Shown: piece by piece, positions 19,847 through 29,059 of the stretch
Position numbering within the stretch: position 1 is the stretch's first letter
Layout of the letters: each line of letters starts with the position of its first letter
DNA from: an uncultured Pelagibacteraceae bacterium
Lineage (GTDB): Bacteria > Pseudomonadota > Alphaproteobacteria > Pelagibacterales > Pelagibacteraceae
NCBI GenBank assembly: GCA_902574705.1
Contig: CACGOM010000002.1
Location: 1-64,000 of the forward strand
Reading direction: 5' to 3'
DNA length: 64,000 bases
Position numbers and translations under genes: made by a program
Notes under the pieces: generated by a model
The model's input: the letters and a program-made list of their open reading frames with translations, nothing else
Told to the model about the DNA's origin: nothing
Database searches by the model: none

Positions 19847-20394
19847 TCATTTTTTGGAAGTTTAAATATTTTTTGATCAATTTCTTGGTTAATTGACGTA
19901 TCAAAAATATATGTAACTGCTAAATTTTGATAAACATCTTCAATTTGCCAGCCAACCAAATCGTAACTATCCTTACTAAAGAAAACATTAATATTATTGT
20001 TATTTTCTATAATTTTAAAAAAAAAAAATTTACCTTCTACTTCTCCCAATTTTCCTGTTTTAATCTTATTGATCAAAAATTTCTTATCTAATAAAAACTC
20101 AAATGGTGTTTTATTTATAGAATATCGAAAATATTGTTTTCCTTTCTTTATAACTAACTTTGATCCGTCCGAAACTAAAACTTTATTTTTTCTTTTTTCA
20201 TATTCACAAAATATTTTTTTTGGGTATTGAACTGTGCATTCACCTTTTTCATCTTTTCCATTTATTGTCTGAATAAAATTGAAACTAATGTTTTCTATTT
20301 TATTTAATTTTTGAATGATTTTTTGTTGGTTTGATGCAGCCAAATTATTTTGAAGAATAAAAAAAAAAAATATTATGTATAAAGCTTTCCTCAT
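19843..20394 (-). CDS. lolA: Outer-membrane lipoprotein carrier LolA
   Basis: Periplasmic chaperone that ferries lipoproteins to the outer membrane. 183 aa with a signal peptide (MRKALYIIFFFFILQNNLAAS). Family segments follow, including KIENISFNFIQTI and a QYPKKIFCEYEKRKNK stretch matching the conserved W/Y-RPGxFRWxY region. The ftsK-lolA pair is common in alphaproteobacteria, here overlapping by 4 bp. Confidence 0.88.
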   Translation of the reverse strand: MRKALYIIFFFFILQNNLAASNQQKIIQKLNKIENISFNFIQTINGKDEKGECTVQYPKKIFCEYEKRKNKVLVSDGSKLVIKKGKQYFRYSINKTPFEFLLDKKFLINKIKTGKLGEVEGKFFFFKIIENNNNINVFFSKDSYDLVGWQIEDVYQNLAVTYIFDTSINQEIDQKIFKLPKND

Positions 20395-22475
20395 TTTAAG
20401 ATTTCTCTTTTACCAACATGATTAGCTTTGCTTACTACTCCACTTTCTTCCATCATATCAATAATTCTTGCTGCTCTATTATATCCAATTTGTAGCTTTC
20501 TTTGTAAAAAGGACGTTGAAGCCTTTCCTTCTTGTTTCACCAATTTTAAGGCGTTTTGGTAAAGCTCATCTTTATCGTTCAATTCTGAATTTTCAAAATT
20601 ACTTTCATCTTCTCCTGAAAATTCTAATATTTCTTCAACATATTCTGGCCCAGCTTGAGATCTTAAAAAATTATTTATTTTCTCTATTTCATCCTCAGTT
20701 ACAATTGGCGCATGTATTCTTGTTATCTTATTTGCTGATGACATATATAGCATATCACCCTTACCTAAAAGTTGTTCAGCCCCCTGTTCTCCAAGTATGG
20801 TCCTACTATCAATCTTAGATGAAACTTGGAAAGAAATTCTAGTGGGAAAATTTGCTTTTATAGTACCAGTTATTACATCAACACTTGGTCTTTGCGTTGC
20901 CATTATAATATGTATACCAGCAGCTCTGGCCATTTGGGAAAGTTTCTGAATATAGTTCTCGATATCTTTTCCTGAAACTAACATTAAATCCGACATTTCA
21001 TCAACAATTACCACTATGTATGGCATAAAAGTTTTATGTTTAGAATTATAACCATCTATATTTCTTACACCTACTTTAGTCATAAGCTTATATCTATTCT
21101 CCATTTCTTTAACTACCCAACCTAAAACCGAAGCAGCCTTCTTAGCTTCTGTAATGACAGGGCAAAGTAAATTTGGAATTCCTTCATAAGTAGATAGCTC
21201 TAACATTTTAGGATCTATTAAAATAAACTTACATCTATCTGGCGTATGCCTATATAGTAAAGATAATATGATTGTGTTAATACATACAGATTTACCTGAG
21301 CCAGTTGTACCTGCAATTAATAAATGAGGCATTGTGCTTAAGTCACCAATTATTGGATTACCTGATATGCTTTTACCCAAAGCGATCGGAAGTTTAATAT
21401 CCTTTTTTTTAAAGTTTGAATCTTTTATTACTTCACTAAGATATACATTTTCTCTTGTGATATTGGGTAATTCGATACCAATAGTATTGCTTCCTGGTAT
21501 TATAGAAATTCTGGCCGACTCTGAACTTGTATTTCTTGCAATATCCTCTGATAGATTAATTATTTTTGAGACTTTTACCCCAGCGGCAGGCTCAAATTCA
21601 TTTAATGTAACCACTGGTCCGTAATTAATTTTTTTTATTTTTCCCTCTACTCCGAAGTCCAATAAAACTTTTTCTAAAAATTCTTCATTTATTGCTTCGT
21701 TGATTTTAGCGGTTTTTTCGTTTCTAGAGGACTGCTGCAGTAACTTTAAATCTGGTAAAATAAATTTTTTAATAACTTTATCTAACCCATTGTCAAAAGG
21801 TAGCTTGTCCTGAAGTCTTGTACTTTGTTCGGTATTTGAATTATTTATATTTTCTTCAATTATTTTTTCATTTTTTAATTTTCTCTTATCTTTGAAAATA
21901 GAGATATATTTTAAAATATTTAAAAACCTAATGATTACAGATAATTTAAAATTAATACTAATTAAAAATAGTATCATAATTAAAATTGACATTACATAAA
22001 ATGAAATAGTCAAGTTTATTTCCAAAAAATTACTTAAAAAAGTATCTTTGAGAAACAATCCTACAAATCCACCATTTCCATTCACCGTTAGAAAAAAAGA
22101 TTGATCTTTAAAGTACGAAAAGAAAAGTGAGCCTAAAACTAAATAGAGCACACAAAAAAACAAATTATCTACAAATAAAATATATTTTTTATTTATAAAA
22201 ATATTTGTACCTGAAAAAAATAACGTAAATGGTATTAAATATGATATCAAACCAACAGATTGGAAAAGAAAATCAGAAACTATACTACCTCTTAAACCTA
22301 AAAAATTTTTTATAATATCTGAACTATTAACAATAAAATTTGGATCATTAGGTGAATAACTAATAAGGGCCAGAAATATTGCTACAGAAACTAACATTAA
22401 TATTAATGAAACTAATTCTGTAATTCTCAAAATTACAAATTCTTTGGTTTTTATTAAGAAATTTTCATATTTCAT
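20391..22475 (-). CDS. ftsK: DNA translocase FtsK
   Basis: Septal DNA pump, 694 aa, somewhat short. About four N-terminal transmembrane segments are followed by a short linker, the alpha/beta motor with Walker A GTTGSGKS at residues 389-396, Walker B IVVIVDEMSDLM, and the C-terminal gamma winged helix (ALKLVKQEGKASTSFLQRKL to DMMEESGVV). The short linker fits genome streamlining. Confidence 0.97.
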   Translation of the reverse strand: MKYENFLIKTKEFVILRITELVSLILMLVSVAIFLALISYSPNDPNFIVNSSDIIKNFLGLRGSIVSDFLFQSVGLISYLIPFTLFFSGTNIFINKKYILFVDNLFFCVLYLVLGSLFFSYFKDQSFFLTVNGNGGFVGLFLKDTFLSNFLEINLTISFYVMSILIMILFLISINFKLSVIIRFLNILKYISIFKDKRKLKNEKIIEENINNSNTEQSTRLQDKLPFDNGLDKVIKKFILPDLKLLQQSSRNEKTAKINEAINEEFLEKVLLDFGVEGKIKKINYGPVVTLNEFEPAAGVKVSKIINLSEDIARNTSSESARISIIPGSNTIGIELPNITRENVYLSEVIKDSNFKKKDIKLPIALGKSISGNPIIGDLSTMPHLLIAGTTGSGKSVCINTIILSLLYRHTPDRCKFILIDPKMLELSTYEGIPNLLCPVITEAKKAASVLGWVVKEMENRYKLMTKVGVRNIDGYNSKHKTFMPYIVVIVDEMSDLMLVSGKDIENYIQKLSQMARAAGIHIIMATQRPSVDVITGTIKANFPTRISFQVSSKIDSRTILGEQGAEQLLGKGDMLYMSSANKITRIHAPIVTEDEIEKINNFLRSQAGPEYVEEILEFSGEDESNFENSELNDKDELYQNALKLVKQEGKASTSFLQRKLQIGYNRAARIIDMMEESGVVSKANHVGKREILK

Positions 22476-22538
22476 AAAAATGAATCAATTTAGTTGATTT
22501 GTACCATTTAATTATTATTGGTAAAATTAAAAAATTTT

Positions 22539-23642
22539 ATGAAAGTTTGTTTAATCGGAAATAATTTAACTAGCTTGATTTTAGCATATATTTTATCAAA
22601 AAAAAAATTTAAAGTAGAAGTATATTCTTCTAAGAAAGAAAAATTTAAGTCAAAAACCAGGTCACTAGGTATAACAGATTTTAATCTAAACTTTTTAGAA
22701 AAAAATTTTAAAAATATTTCAAAAAAAACAAATTCTATAAATCAAATCAAAGTTTTGGTTCAAAATATAAAAAAGAATCAAAAAATTTTATTCAATAATA
22801 ATTCTAATACTTTATTCAGCATGATAGAATATTATAATTTGCTAAAGTTTATTGAGTCTAAAGTTAAGTTAATTAAAACTATTAAATTTAAAAATATTAA
22901 AAGAAAATATAATTTGATTAATTTGGCAGATGATGAGAAGTTTGATCTTGTTATAAATTGTGAAAGCTCAAATATATTAACTAAAAAATTTATCAAAAAA
23001 GGTATATCTAAAAATTATTTTAATAAAGCTTTTACAACAATTATATCTCATTCTAAAACTATTAATAATGAGGCGATTCAAATATTTACCGAATACGGAC
23101 CAATTGCATTTCTTCCTCTTTCAGAAAAAAAAACTTCGGTAGTTTTTTCATTTGATATAAATAAAAAAAAAGGAATAACTAATAGTGAAATTATTAAATT
23201 AATTTATAAATTTAATCCTTCATATAATATACAATCATTAAAAAAAATAGAAAGTTTTAATCTTAAATTTAGTTTAGCTAAAAAATATTCTCATAAAAAT
23301 ATTTTATTCTTTGGAGATACAATTCATTCAATTCATCCACTTGCTGGGCAAGGTTTTAATATGACAATAAGAGATATAATTAAACTCAACGGTATTATCG
23401 ATAAAAAAATAGATCTAGGTCTATCAATTGATAAAAGCATTTATAGGGAGTTTGAGAAATCTACTAAAAGTTATAATTCTTTATTTGCTTTTGGTATAGA
23501 CATTACACATGAATTTTTCAAATTTAATAATAAATTTTTTCCGGAAAAATTTTCTGAAAATTTATTTTCTTTAATTAATCAAAACAAAAAAGTTAAGAAT
23601 TTATTTATCAAGTTTGCTAATCAAGGCAATATTTATTACTGA
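22539..23642 (+). CDS. FAD-dependent ubiquinone-biosynthesis hydroxylase (UbiH/COQ6 family)
   Basis: 367 aa from ATG 22539; an upstream in-frame TTG at 22518 would add seven residues before the Rossmann strand, so the ATG is preferred. FAD features are KVCLIGNNLTSLILAYIL (a degenerate GxGxxG) and LFFGDTIHSIHPLAGQGFNMTIRD, the GD motif of UbiH-like monooxygenases. Sequence between these is highly AT-driven (Lys/Asn/Ile rich). Which ring carbon it hydroxylates is not determinable. Confidence 0.82.
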   Translation: MKVCLIGNNLTSLILAYILSKKKFKVEVYSSKKEKFKSKTRSLGITDFNLNFLEKNFKNISKKTNSINQIKVLVQNIKKNQKILFNNNSNTLFSMIEYYNLLKFIESKVKLIKTIKFKNIKRKYNLINLADDEKFDLVINCESSNILTKKFIKKGISKNYFNKAFTTIISHSKTINNEAIQIFTEYGPIAFLPLSEKKTSVVFSFDINKKKGITNSEIIKLIYKFNPSYNIQSLKKIESFNLKFSLAKKYSHKNILFFGDTIHSIHPLAGQGFNMTIRDIIKLNGIIDKKIDLGLSIDKSIYREFEKSTKSYNSLFAFGIDITHEFFKFNNKFFPEKFSENLFSLINQNKKVKNLFIKFANQGNIYY

Positions 23643-24271
23643 ACAGTTTTATTATTTGAAAAATCTACACTATATGTATTTAATATTTCTTCAAACTTTA
23701 TTCTTCTCTCTTTTAAATTTTCCGTTTCTAAAAGAATTTGTTTTTCTAGAATAGAAAAAGGTGATGCCATTGATAAAGCAGATAGTGTTTGATAAACATT
23801 TTGTCCTTCAAGATCTTTCCAGTTAATATTATATCCACGTTTTTCAAATAACATCTTAAGCTCATCTAATATTTTTTTTATTTTTGAAAATTCAAGATTT
23901 TCTTTTTCTGAATTTTCATCATCTCTATACAAATTAAAATCAACATTAATTTCTCTATAAAGCTTGTCATTTTCAATTTCGTTTATGATTTTAAATCTAT
24001 TTAATCCTTTTAAAATAATTATATATCTACCATCGTCTGTCTCATTAAAACTGACAATTCTACAAAGACAACCAACTTTAAATAGATCAGGTTTTTTCAA
24101 TTCTCCTGTTTTTTTGGGCTGCACCATACCTATTAGTCTGTTACCTGCCATTGCGTCTTCAGTCATTTTTAAATATCTAGGTTCAAAAATATTAAGAGGA
24201 ACTGTTGTATATGGAAAAACAATAAAATTTGATAAGGGAAAAACAGGTATTTTTTTTGGATAGTTAATCAT
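23636..24271 (-). CDS. LON N-terminal substrate-binding domain protein
   Basis: 211 aa containing only the Lon N-terminal PUA-like domain (IPVFPLSNFIVFPYTTVPLN, IFEPRYLKM, GCLCRIVSFNETDDGRY, ILKGLNRFKI) and no ATPase or protease domain. Such stand-alone proteins are common in alphaproteobacteria; function is unknown. The 3-prime end overlaps the ubiH-like gene by 7 bp. Confidence 0.9.
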   Translation of the reverse strand: MINYPKKIPVFPLSNFIVFPYTTVPLNIFEPRYLKMTEDAMAGNRLIGMVQPKKTGELKKPDLFKVGCLCRIVSFNETDDGRYIIILKGLNRFKIINEIENDKLYREINVDFNLYRDDENSEKENLEFSKIKKILDELKMLFEKRGYNINWKDLEGQNVYQTLSALSMASPFSILEKQILLETENLKERRIKFEEILNTYSVDFSNNKTVQ

Positions 24272-24369
24272 AATTATTAATTATAGATGTTTTTTTTTTA
24301 ATTAAAATTTTAATTTTTAATGTTACTTGTAATTTATTGAAGCACTAACTATAATAATATCAATTATAA

Positions 24370-24444
24370 GCGGGCATAGCTCAGTGGTAGAGCGTCTCGT
24401 TGCCAACGAGAAGGTCGTGGGTTCAAGTCCCATTGCCCGCTCCA
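24370..24444 (+). tRNA. tRNA-Gly (GCC)
   Basis: 75 nt including an encoded CCA. The acceptor arm GCGGGCA pairs with TGCCCGC. The D-arm is AGCTCAGTGGTAGAGC. The anticodon stem-loop TCTCG-TTGCCAA-CGAGA gives anticodon GCC. The T-arm is GTGGGTTCAAGTCCCAT. It lies immediately upstream of the pterin dehydratase gene and may share its transcript. Confidence 0.97.
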
Positions 24445-24459
24445 TTAAAAAGGTTTTTT

Positions 24460-24798
24460 ATGTCTGATTTAGCAAGCAAAAAATGTGTCCCCTGTGAGGG
24501 AAATATACCGCCATTCAATACAGATGAAATACACAAATATTTAAAGCAAGTGGATGGATGGGAAGTAATCGAGGATAAGATTGATGGATTCCATTTAATT
24601 AAAAATTTTAAATTTGATAATTTTTTACAAAGTCAAGAATTTGTTAACAAAGTTGGTGAAATTGCAGAGACCGAAGGTCATCATCCTGACTTATGGTTTG
24701 GCTGGGGTTATGCAAGAATTAAAATTTTCACTCATGCAATTAAAGGACTTGCAGAAAGTGATTTTATACTTGCAGCTAAAATCGATAAAATAATTTAA
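24460..24798 (+). CDS. phhB: Pterin-4a-carbinolamine dehydratase
   Basis: 112 aa from the ATG at 24460; longer reading of the frame would run back into the tRNA, so this start is used. The family motif EGHHPDLWFGWG carries the catalytic histidines. It recycles the oxidised pterin cofactor of aromatic amino acid hydroxylases, or acts in a related pterin route. No hydroxylase gene is nearby. Confidence 0.93.
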   Translation: MSDLASKKCVPCEGNIPPFNTDEIHKYLKQVDGWEVIEDKIDGFHLIKNFKFDNFLQSQEFVNKVGEIAETEGHHPDLWFGWGYARIKIFTHAIKGLAESDFILAAKIDKII

Positions 24799-24799
24799 T

Positions 24800-26338
24800 T
24801 TAGTGATTAAAGTGTCTTGTTTTTGAAAATACTAAAACAATTCCCATATCGTTCGCAAATTTTATAATTTCTTTATCCCTTATCGATCCGTTTGGTTGAA
24901 TAACAGCAGTTACACCTGCTTGAACAAGTTTTTCTATTCCATCTATAAAGGGAAAAAATGCATCCGAGGCAGCAACAACAGGGTATTTACTACTATATAG
25001 ATTAAACTTTTTCATTTTTTCTATGGCAATTTCACAACTATCTAACCTGCTTGGTTGTCCAGAACCTATACCAATTGTTTTGTTATTTTGAGCAATTACT
25101 ATTGCGTTTGATTTTACAGAACGACATACATTAAAAGAAAATAGAAGTTCTTGAATTAATTTTTTTGAAGGTTTTATTTTAGATACAATTCTTAAATTTT
25201 TTTTTTCCAAAATTGAGCTATCATGGGATTGAATTAAATAAGAGTTTATTCCAGAGATAACATCAATTTTGCTATTTAAATTAATCTTAGAACTATCGAT
25301 TAATCTTAAATTTTTTTTACTTTTTAAGAAATTAATTGCATTCTTTTCAAATCCATTTGCAATAATTACCTCATAATAATTTTTTGCAATTTCGATTGCT
25401 ACAGAACAACTTAGTTTAAAATTACATGCTACAATACCACCAAAGGCACTTACAGGGTCACAATTCATTGCAGATTGATAGCTTTTCATATGATTGTTTT
25501 CTATTGATACTCCACATGGATTCATGTGTTTAACTATTACCACACCCCTGTTTTTGGGAAGGGTTTTTGAGAGTTTCAAACATGCAAATATGTCGTTGTA
25601 ATTATTATAACTTAAATCTTTGCCATGCAATTTTTCTAATTTAAATTCATTATTATTACTATAGATTGCTGCGAATTGGTGTGGATTTTCACCATATCTA
25701 AGTTTTTGTACCAAATCTCCGTTAAAAATTAATTTTTTTGGAATATTTATTTTGGAAAAATTATTAAAATAATTGTAAATTGTACTATCATAATTTGCTG
25801 TTTCCATAAAAGCCTCTCTAGATAATTTCTCTCTAAATTTTAAAGATGTACCGCCCTTTAAATGATTTAATTCATTAGCCAGATCTTTGTATTGATCTAC
25901 TCTTGTAATTATAACAACATCTTTATAGTTTTTAGCTGCTGATCTTACAAGAGTTGGTCCGCCGATATCAATATTCTCAATAATTTTTTCGTGATTGCTG
26001 GTTTGCAAAATAGTTTTTTTGAATGGATAAAAGTTTGTAATTACAAGGTCAATACTTTCAAATTTTAAATTATTTAAGATTTTTTGATGAGTTTTATTAT
26101 TTCTTTTAAATAATATTCCAGAATGTATTTTGGGATGAAGAGTTTTAACTCTTCCATCTAAAATTTCCGGAAACTTCGTATAATCTGATACCTCTATACA
26201 TTCATATCCAAGTGATTTAATTTTTTTATAAGTTCCACCAGAACTAATTATTTTTATTTTATACTTTTTTAATAATTTTAAAATAATAATTAATTCACTT
26301 TTATCTGAAACTGAAATTAAGGCAGATTTTATTTTCAT
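24800..26338 (-). CDS. purH: AICAR transformylase / IMP cyclohydrolase
   Basis: Bifunctional last two steps of IMP synthesis, 512 aa from ATG 26338. An upstream in-frame start at 26356 would lie inside the previous gene and is disfavoured. The N-terminal MGS-like IMPCH domain (ALISVSDKSELI, GGTYKKIKSLGY, DGRVKTLHPKIHSGIL) is followed by the AICARFT domain (LRYGENPHQFAAIY, KHMNPCGVSI, GIGSGQPSRLDS, DAFFPFIDGI). It overlaps the heparinase-like gene by 4 bp. Confidence 0.97.
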   Translation of the reverse strand: MKIKSALISVSDKSELIIILKLLKKYKIKIISSGGTYKKIKSLGYECIEVSDYTKFPEILDGRVKTLHPKIHSGILFKRNNKTHQKILNNLKFESIDLVITNFYPFKKTILQTSNHEKIIENIDIGGPTLVRSAAKNYKDVVIITRVDQYKDLANELNHLKGGTSLKFREKLSREAFMETANYDSTIYNYFNNFSKINIPKKLIFNGDLVQKLRYGENPHQFAAIYSNNNEFKLEKLHGKDLSYNNYNDIFACLKLSKTLPKNRGVVIVKHMNPCGVSIENNHMKSYQSAMNCDPVSAFGGIVACNFKLSCSVAIEIAKNYYEVIIANGFEKNAINFLKSKKNLRLIDSSKINLNSKIDVISGINSYLIQSHDSSILEKKNLRIVSKIKPSKKLIQELLFSFNVCRSVKSNAIVIAQNNKTIGIGSGQPSRLDSCEIAIEKMKKFNLYSSKYPVVAASDAFFPFIDGIEKLVQAGVTAVIQPNGSIRDKEIIKFANDMGIVLVFSKTRHFNH

Positions 26339-27966
26339 ACTTTTGATATTTCCCAAAGGATATTTTCATCAACTGAGTTGGTTAGTCCAGTAATAAGTAT
26401 ATTTTTGTTTTCTGTATATTTATTTTTCATCCCGAAATATAGGCCTGTTTCGATATCAATTTTATGATTTTTACAAGTAAATTTCCATCCAGAATTCTTA
26501 TTTTCTATTAAGATAGTCTCATGGTTTAATAATTTTGTTAACTTTATTTCGGGTAGCAAATGAAATCTAATTGCAAAATTACATACTTTAAATCTTTTTG
26601 TTTTAATTAATTTATCACAACCACTTAACTTATTATTTTCAAAATAAAATTTTATTTGTCTTTCATGTATTACTCCATATGATTTAGAGTAGGCGTCATG
26701 TGAAGCAATAATTTCCCAAAAGTTTCTCTCTGATTTAACTTCTTTATTTAATATTTTGAAATTCTTGCTTACTAACATATGTCCATACTTGTCTCTCTCG
26801 AACTTTACATTTGATGTATTATCCAACACTAAGGTTGAGTGAGTAGCAGTAGATTTTGATATATTATTTAATTGGTGCTGATTATTTTGAAAATAACCTG
26901 AATTTGTAATTACTTTTTCTCCTAAATAATCAAATTCAAAAGAAAAAAGACCTGCCTGATAATCTTTAGAAAACTTTTTATCAGGTGTTTTCCCTACATC
27001 AATCATAAAGAAAAATTTTTTATTCTTGAAAACTGCATATCCTCCAGCTTCATTTGAGTCATCTTTAAATTTATATTTATAAAAATTAAGGTAATTATCA
27101 AATTCGACATTAGACTCATCAAAATTACCATTGAATAATATTCCATTTTTTTTGTTAGTGAAAAAAAGATTATATGATTTACCCAGGTAAAAAATTGCCT
27201 CGTCAAGAAAATCTGGTATTTTAGCTTGTGCCTCTTTCAATAGTTCTCTAATTACAATTAAGTATTTTAAATAAAAAATTAATTGCCTTAAATTTCTTGA
27301 TTTAGGAAAATTGGTTGAATCTAAAGAAAAATTCAATAATTTTTTTAATAAATCAACTCCAAACTTTATGTAATAAGTGTCATCATAAGCTAATCCAACC
27401 AAAATAATTGCGGTACTACCAATTATTTTATCATCTAACTTTTCAGATCTCTTAATCTCATTTATTAAATGATTAGTTTGTTTTTTAATTAAACTATTAA
27501 AATATAATTTATAATTATTATCTGAATTTTCATAAGTTAATTTTGAATTTGATATCCATGCAATAATTCTTTTTGATAAAATATCAAGTTCCCATATATC
27601 TTGTTTATATTTATCATTTTCTTCAATCCAATTATAAATTACATTTTGGGTAATCTTTTGAGAAGATCTTAAGTCCAAAGTAAATAGCCAAAAAAAACTG
27701 TGAAGTTTTTTAAAATTTTTACTGCTTAAATTTGAAGAATTTTTCCAAACAGAATTCAAGGAGAAGTCTTCAATATCATATTTTTTCCTATCAAACCTTA
27801 TTAAACAATTAAAAATATTTTGACTTGGTTTAAATATTATTACTCTGTCGTCAATCTTCGAAATTTTTTTATTATAAATTGGTGAGTTTAAATAAATTTT
27901 TCTTACTTGTTGTAAAATGTGAAAAAAAATAGAGCCAAAGTTTAAAAAAACACTTTTAATAAACAT
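26335..27966 (-). CDS. Heparinase II/III-like protein
   Basis: 543 aa. An N-terminal alpha-helical (alpha/alpha toroid-like) region is followed by a beta-rich C-terminal half with EAGGYAVFKNKKFFFMIDVG and NSGYFQNNQHQLNNISKSTATHSTLVLDNTS, typical of the heparinase II/III superfamily. rpe-heparinase-purH is a conserved alphaproteobacterial order, so a cell-envelope or polysaccharide role is more likely than degradation of animal heparin. No clear signal peptide is seen. Confidence 0.85.
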   Translation of the reverse strand: MFIKSVFLNFGSIFFHILQQVRKIYLNSPIYNKKISKIDDRVIIFKPSQNIFNCLIRFDRKKYDIEDFSLNSVWKNSSNLSSKNFKKLHSFFWLFTLDLRSSQKITQNVIYNWIEENDKYKQDIWELDILSKRIIAWISNSKLTYENSDNNYKLYFNSLIKKQTNHLINEIKRSEKLDDKIIGSTAIILVGLAYDDTYYIKFGVDLLKKLLNFSLDSTNFPKSRNLRQLIFYLKYLIVIRELLKEAQAKIPDFLDEAIFYLGKSYNLFFTNKKNGILFNGNFDESNVEFDNYLNFYKYKFKDDSNEAGGYAVFKNKKFFFMIDVGKTPDKKFSKDYQAGLFSFEFDYLGEKVITNSGYFQNNQHQLNNISKSTATHSTLVLDNTSNVKFERDKYGHMLVSKNFKILNKEVKSERNFWEIIASHDAYSKSYGVIHERQIKFYFENNKLSGCDKLIKTKRFKVCNFAIRFHLLPEIKLTKLLNHETILIENKNSGWKFTCKNHKIDIETGLYFGMKNKYTENKNILITGLTNSVDENILWEISKV

Positions 27967-28626
27967 CTAGATTTGTTTTAAAATTTTAATATTTTTTTCT
28001 AAATCTCCATCATTTTCTTTGAACACAGTTGTTCCTGAAACTAAAATATCTACTCCAGCATTAACGGCAACTTTTGAAGTTTCAAAATTAATACCTCCAT
28101 CTATTTCAATTTTAAAATTTAATTTTTTATCTTCTCTGATTTTGTCTAAATCTCTAATTTTTTTAACAACTTCTTTTATAAATGTTTGTCCCCCGAAACC
28201 AGGATATACACTCATAATTAATACTAAATCAATTTGTTCTAAATGTTTTTCAATTGTATTTATTTCAGTATCTGGATTTAGAGAAATACCTACTTTTTTT
28301 CCCAGAGATTTAATCAGATTTATTGTCTCCAGTATATTGTCAGTTGCCTCTGGATGAAAAGTTATAATATCTGCACCAGCATCACTATATGCTTTAATGT
28401 ATTTATGAACAGGATCTATCATTAGATGAACATCAAATGGTAACTTGGTATATTTTCTTAAACTTTTAATTACTGGTGGACCAATAGTTAGATTTGGAAC
28501 AAAATGTCCATCCATGACATCTACGTGTATCATATCAGCCCCACTTTCCTCTAATCTCTTTATATCTTTACCAAGTTGACTAAAGTCTGCAGACAATATT
28601 GAGGGTGATATTTGTATTTTTTTCAT
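27967..28626 (-). CDS. rpe: Ribulose-phosphate 3-epimerase
   Basis: Interconverts ribulose 5-phosphate and xylulose 5-phosphate. 219-aa barrel with SPSILSADFSQLG, MIHVDVMDGHFVPN (residues 32-45), LPFDVHLMIDPVHKYI, VLIMSVYPGFGGQTFI and EIDGGINFET. It ends directly before the heparinase-like gene start. Confidence 0.97.
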   Translation of the reverse strand: MKKIQISPSILSADFSQLGKDIKRLEESGADMIHVDVMDGHFVPNLTIGPPVIKSLRKYTKLPFDVHLMIDPVHKYIKAYSDAGADIITFHPEATDNILETINLIKSLGKKVGISLNPDTEINTIEKHLEQIDLVLIMSVYPGFGGQTFIKEVVKKIRDLDKIREDKKLNFKIEIDGGINFETSKVAVNAGVDILVSGTTVFKENDGDLEKNIKILKQI

Positions 28627-28670
28627 AGATAATACAATAACAGTACTATCAATTTTTTTAACAATTTGAA

Positions 28671-29009
28671 TTAATTTTTACCAAAAATTCTATAAATTTC
28701 GTTTGCAATTTCACTTTCCAATGGAAAGGAAAGCATACCCATGACTGAATATCCCAATAAATAAGGGATCAAGTAAAATCTGATCATGTAAAAAAACCAA
28801 GCTACATATAATGGAACAATTGGGTGTGCTATAAAACTTGGGGTGATAAATTTAAATAATTTAATTATTGGGTTTGTTGATCTCACAAATATTTTCATGA
28901 AAAAAAATTCTGAATCTTCTCTTTGAAATATATTCATTGCCGTACGACCTATTAGAGTCCACATTATAATTCCTAGAATGTAATCTATTACTAAAATATA
29001 TACTGGCAT
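28671..29009 (-). CDS. Uncharacterised membrane protein
   Basis: 112 aa with two or three hydrophobic helices (IDYILGIIMWTLIGRTAMNI; PIVPLYVAWFFYMIRFYLIPYLLG). I do not recognise the family. It lies downstream of the symporter genes on the same strand, separated from them by a GC-rich hairpin, so it may be co-transcribed by readthrough. Confidence 0.75.
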   Translation of the reverse strand: MPVYILVIDYILGIIMWTLIGRTAMNIFQREDSEFFFMKIFVRSTNPIIKLFKFITPSFIAHPIVPLYVAWFFYMIRFYLIPYLLGYSVMGMLSFPLESEIANEIYRIFGKN

Positions 29010-29024
29010 ATAATATTAAGAAGA

Positions 29025-29045
29025 GGGGGCGTAAAATACGCCCCC
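29025..29045. terminator. Strong GC hairpin after the symporter gene
   Basis: A perfect 9-bp inverted repeat, GGGGGCGTA-AAA-TACGCCCCC, is conspicuous in this AT-rich DNA. It lies just past the symporter stop in the direction of transcription. The downstream minus-strand bases (TCTTCTTAATATT) lack a clear T-tract, so it is not a textbook intrinsic terminator. It may protect the 3-prime end of the symporter mRNA or partly terminate transcription. Confidence 0.6.
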
Positions 29046-29059
29046 AATATAAAATTTAC

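Noticed and set aside
24400..24459. Upstream extension of the pterin dehydratase
   Set aside because: It would translate the 3-prime half of tRNA-Gly; the ATG at 24460 gives the normal protein.
29025..29045. A textbook Rho-independent terminator
   Set aside because: The hairpin is perfect, but no T-tract follows on the transcribed strand, so it is kept only as a hairpin with uncertain role.
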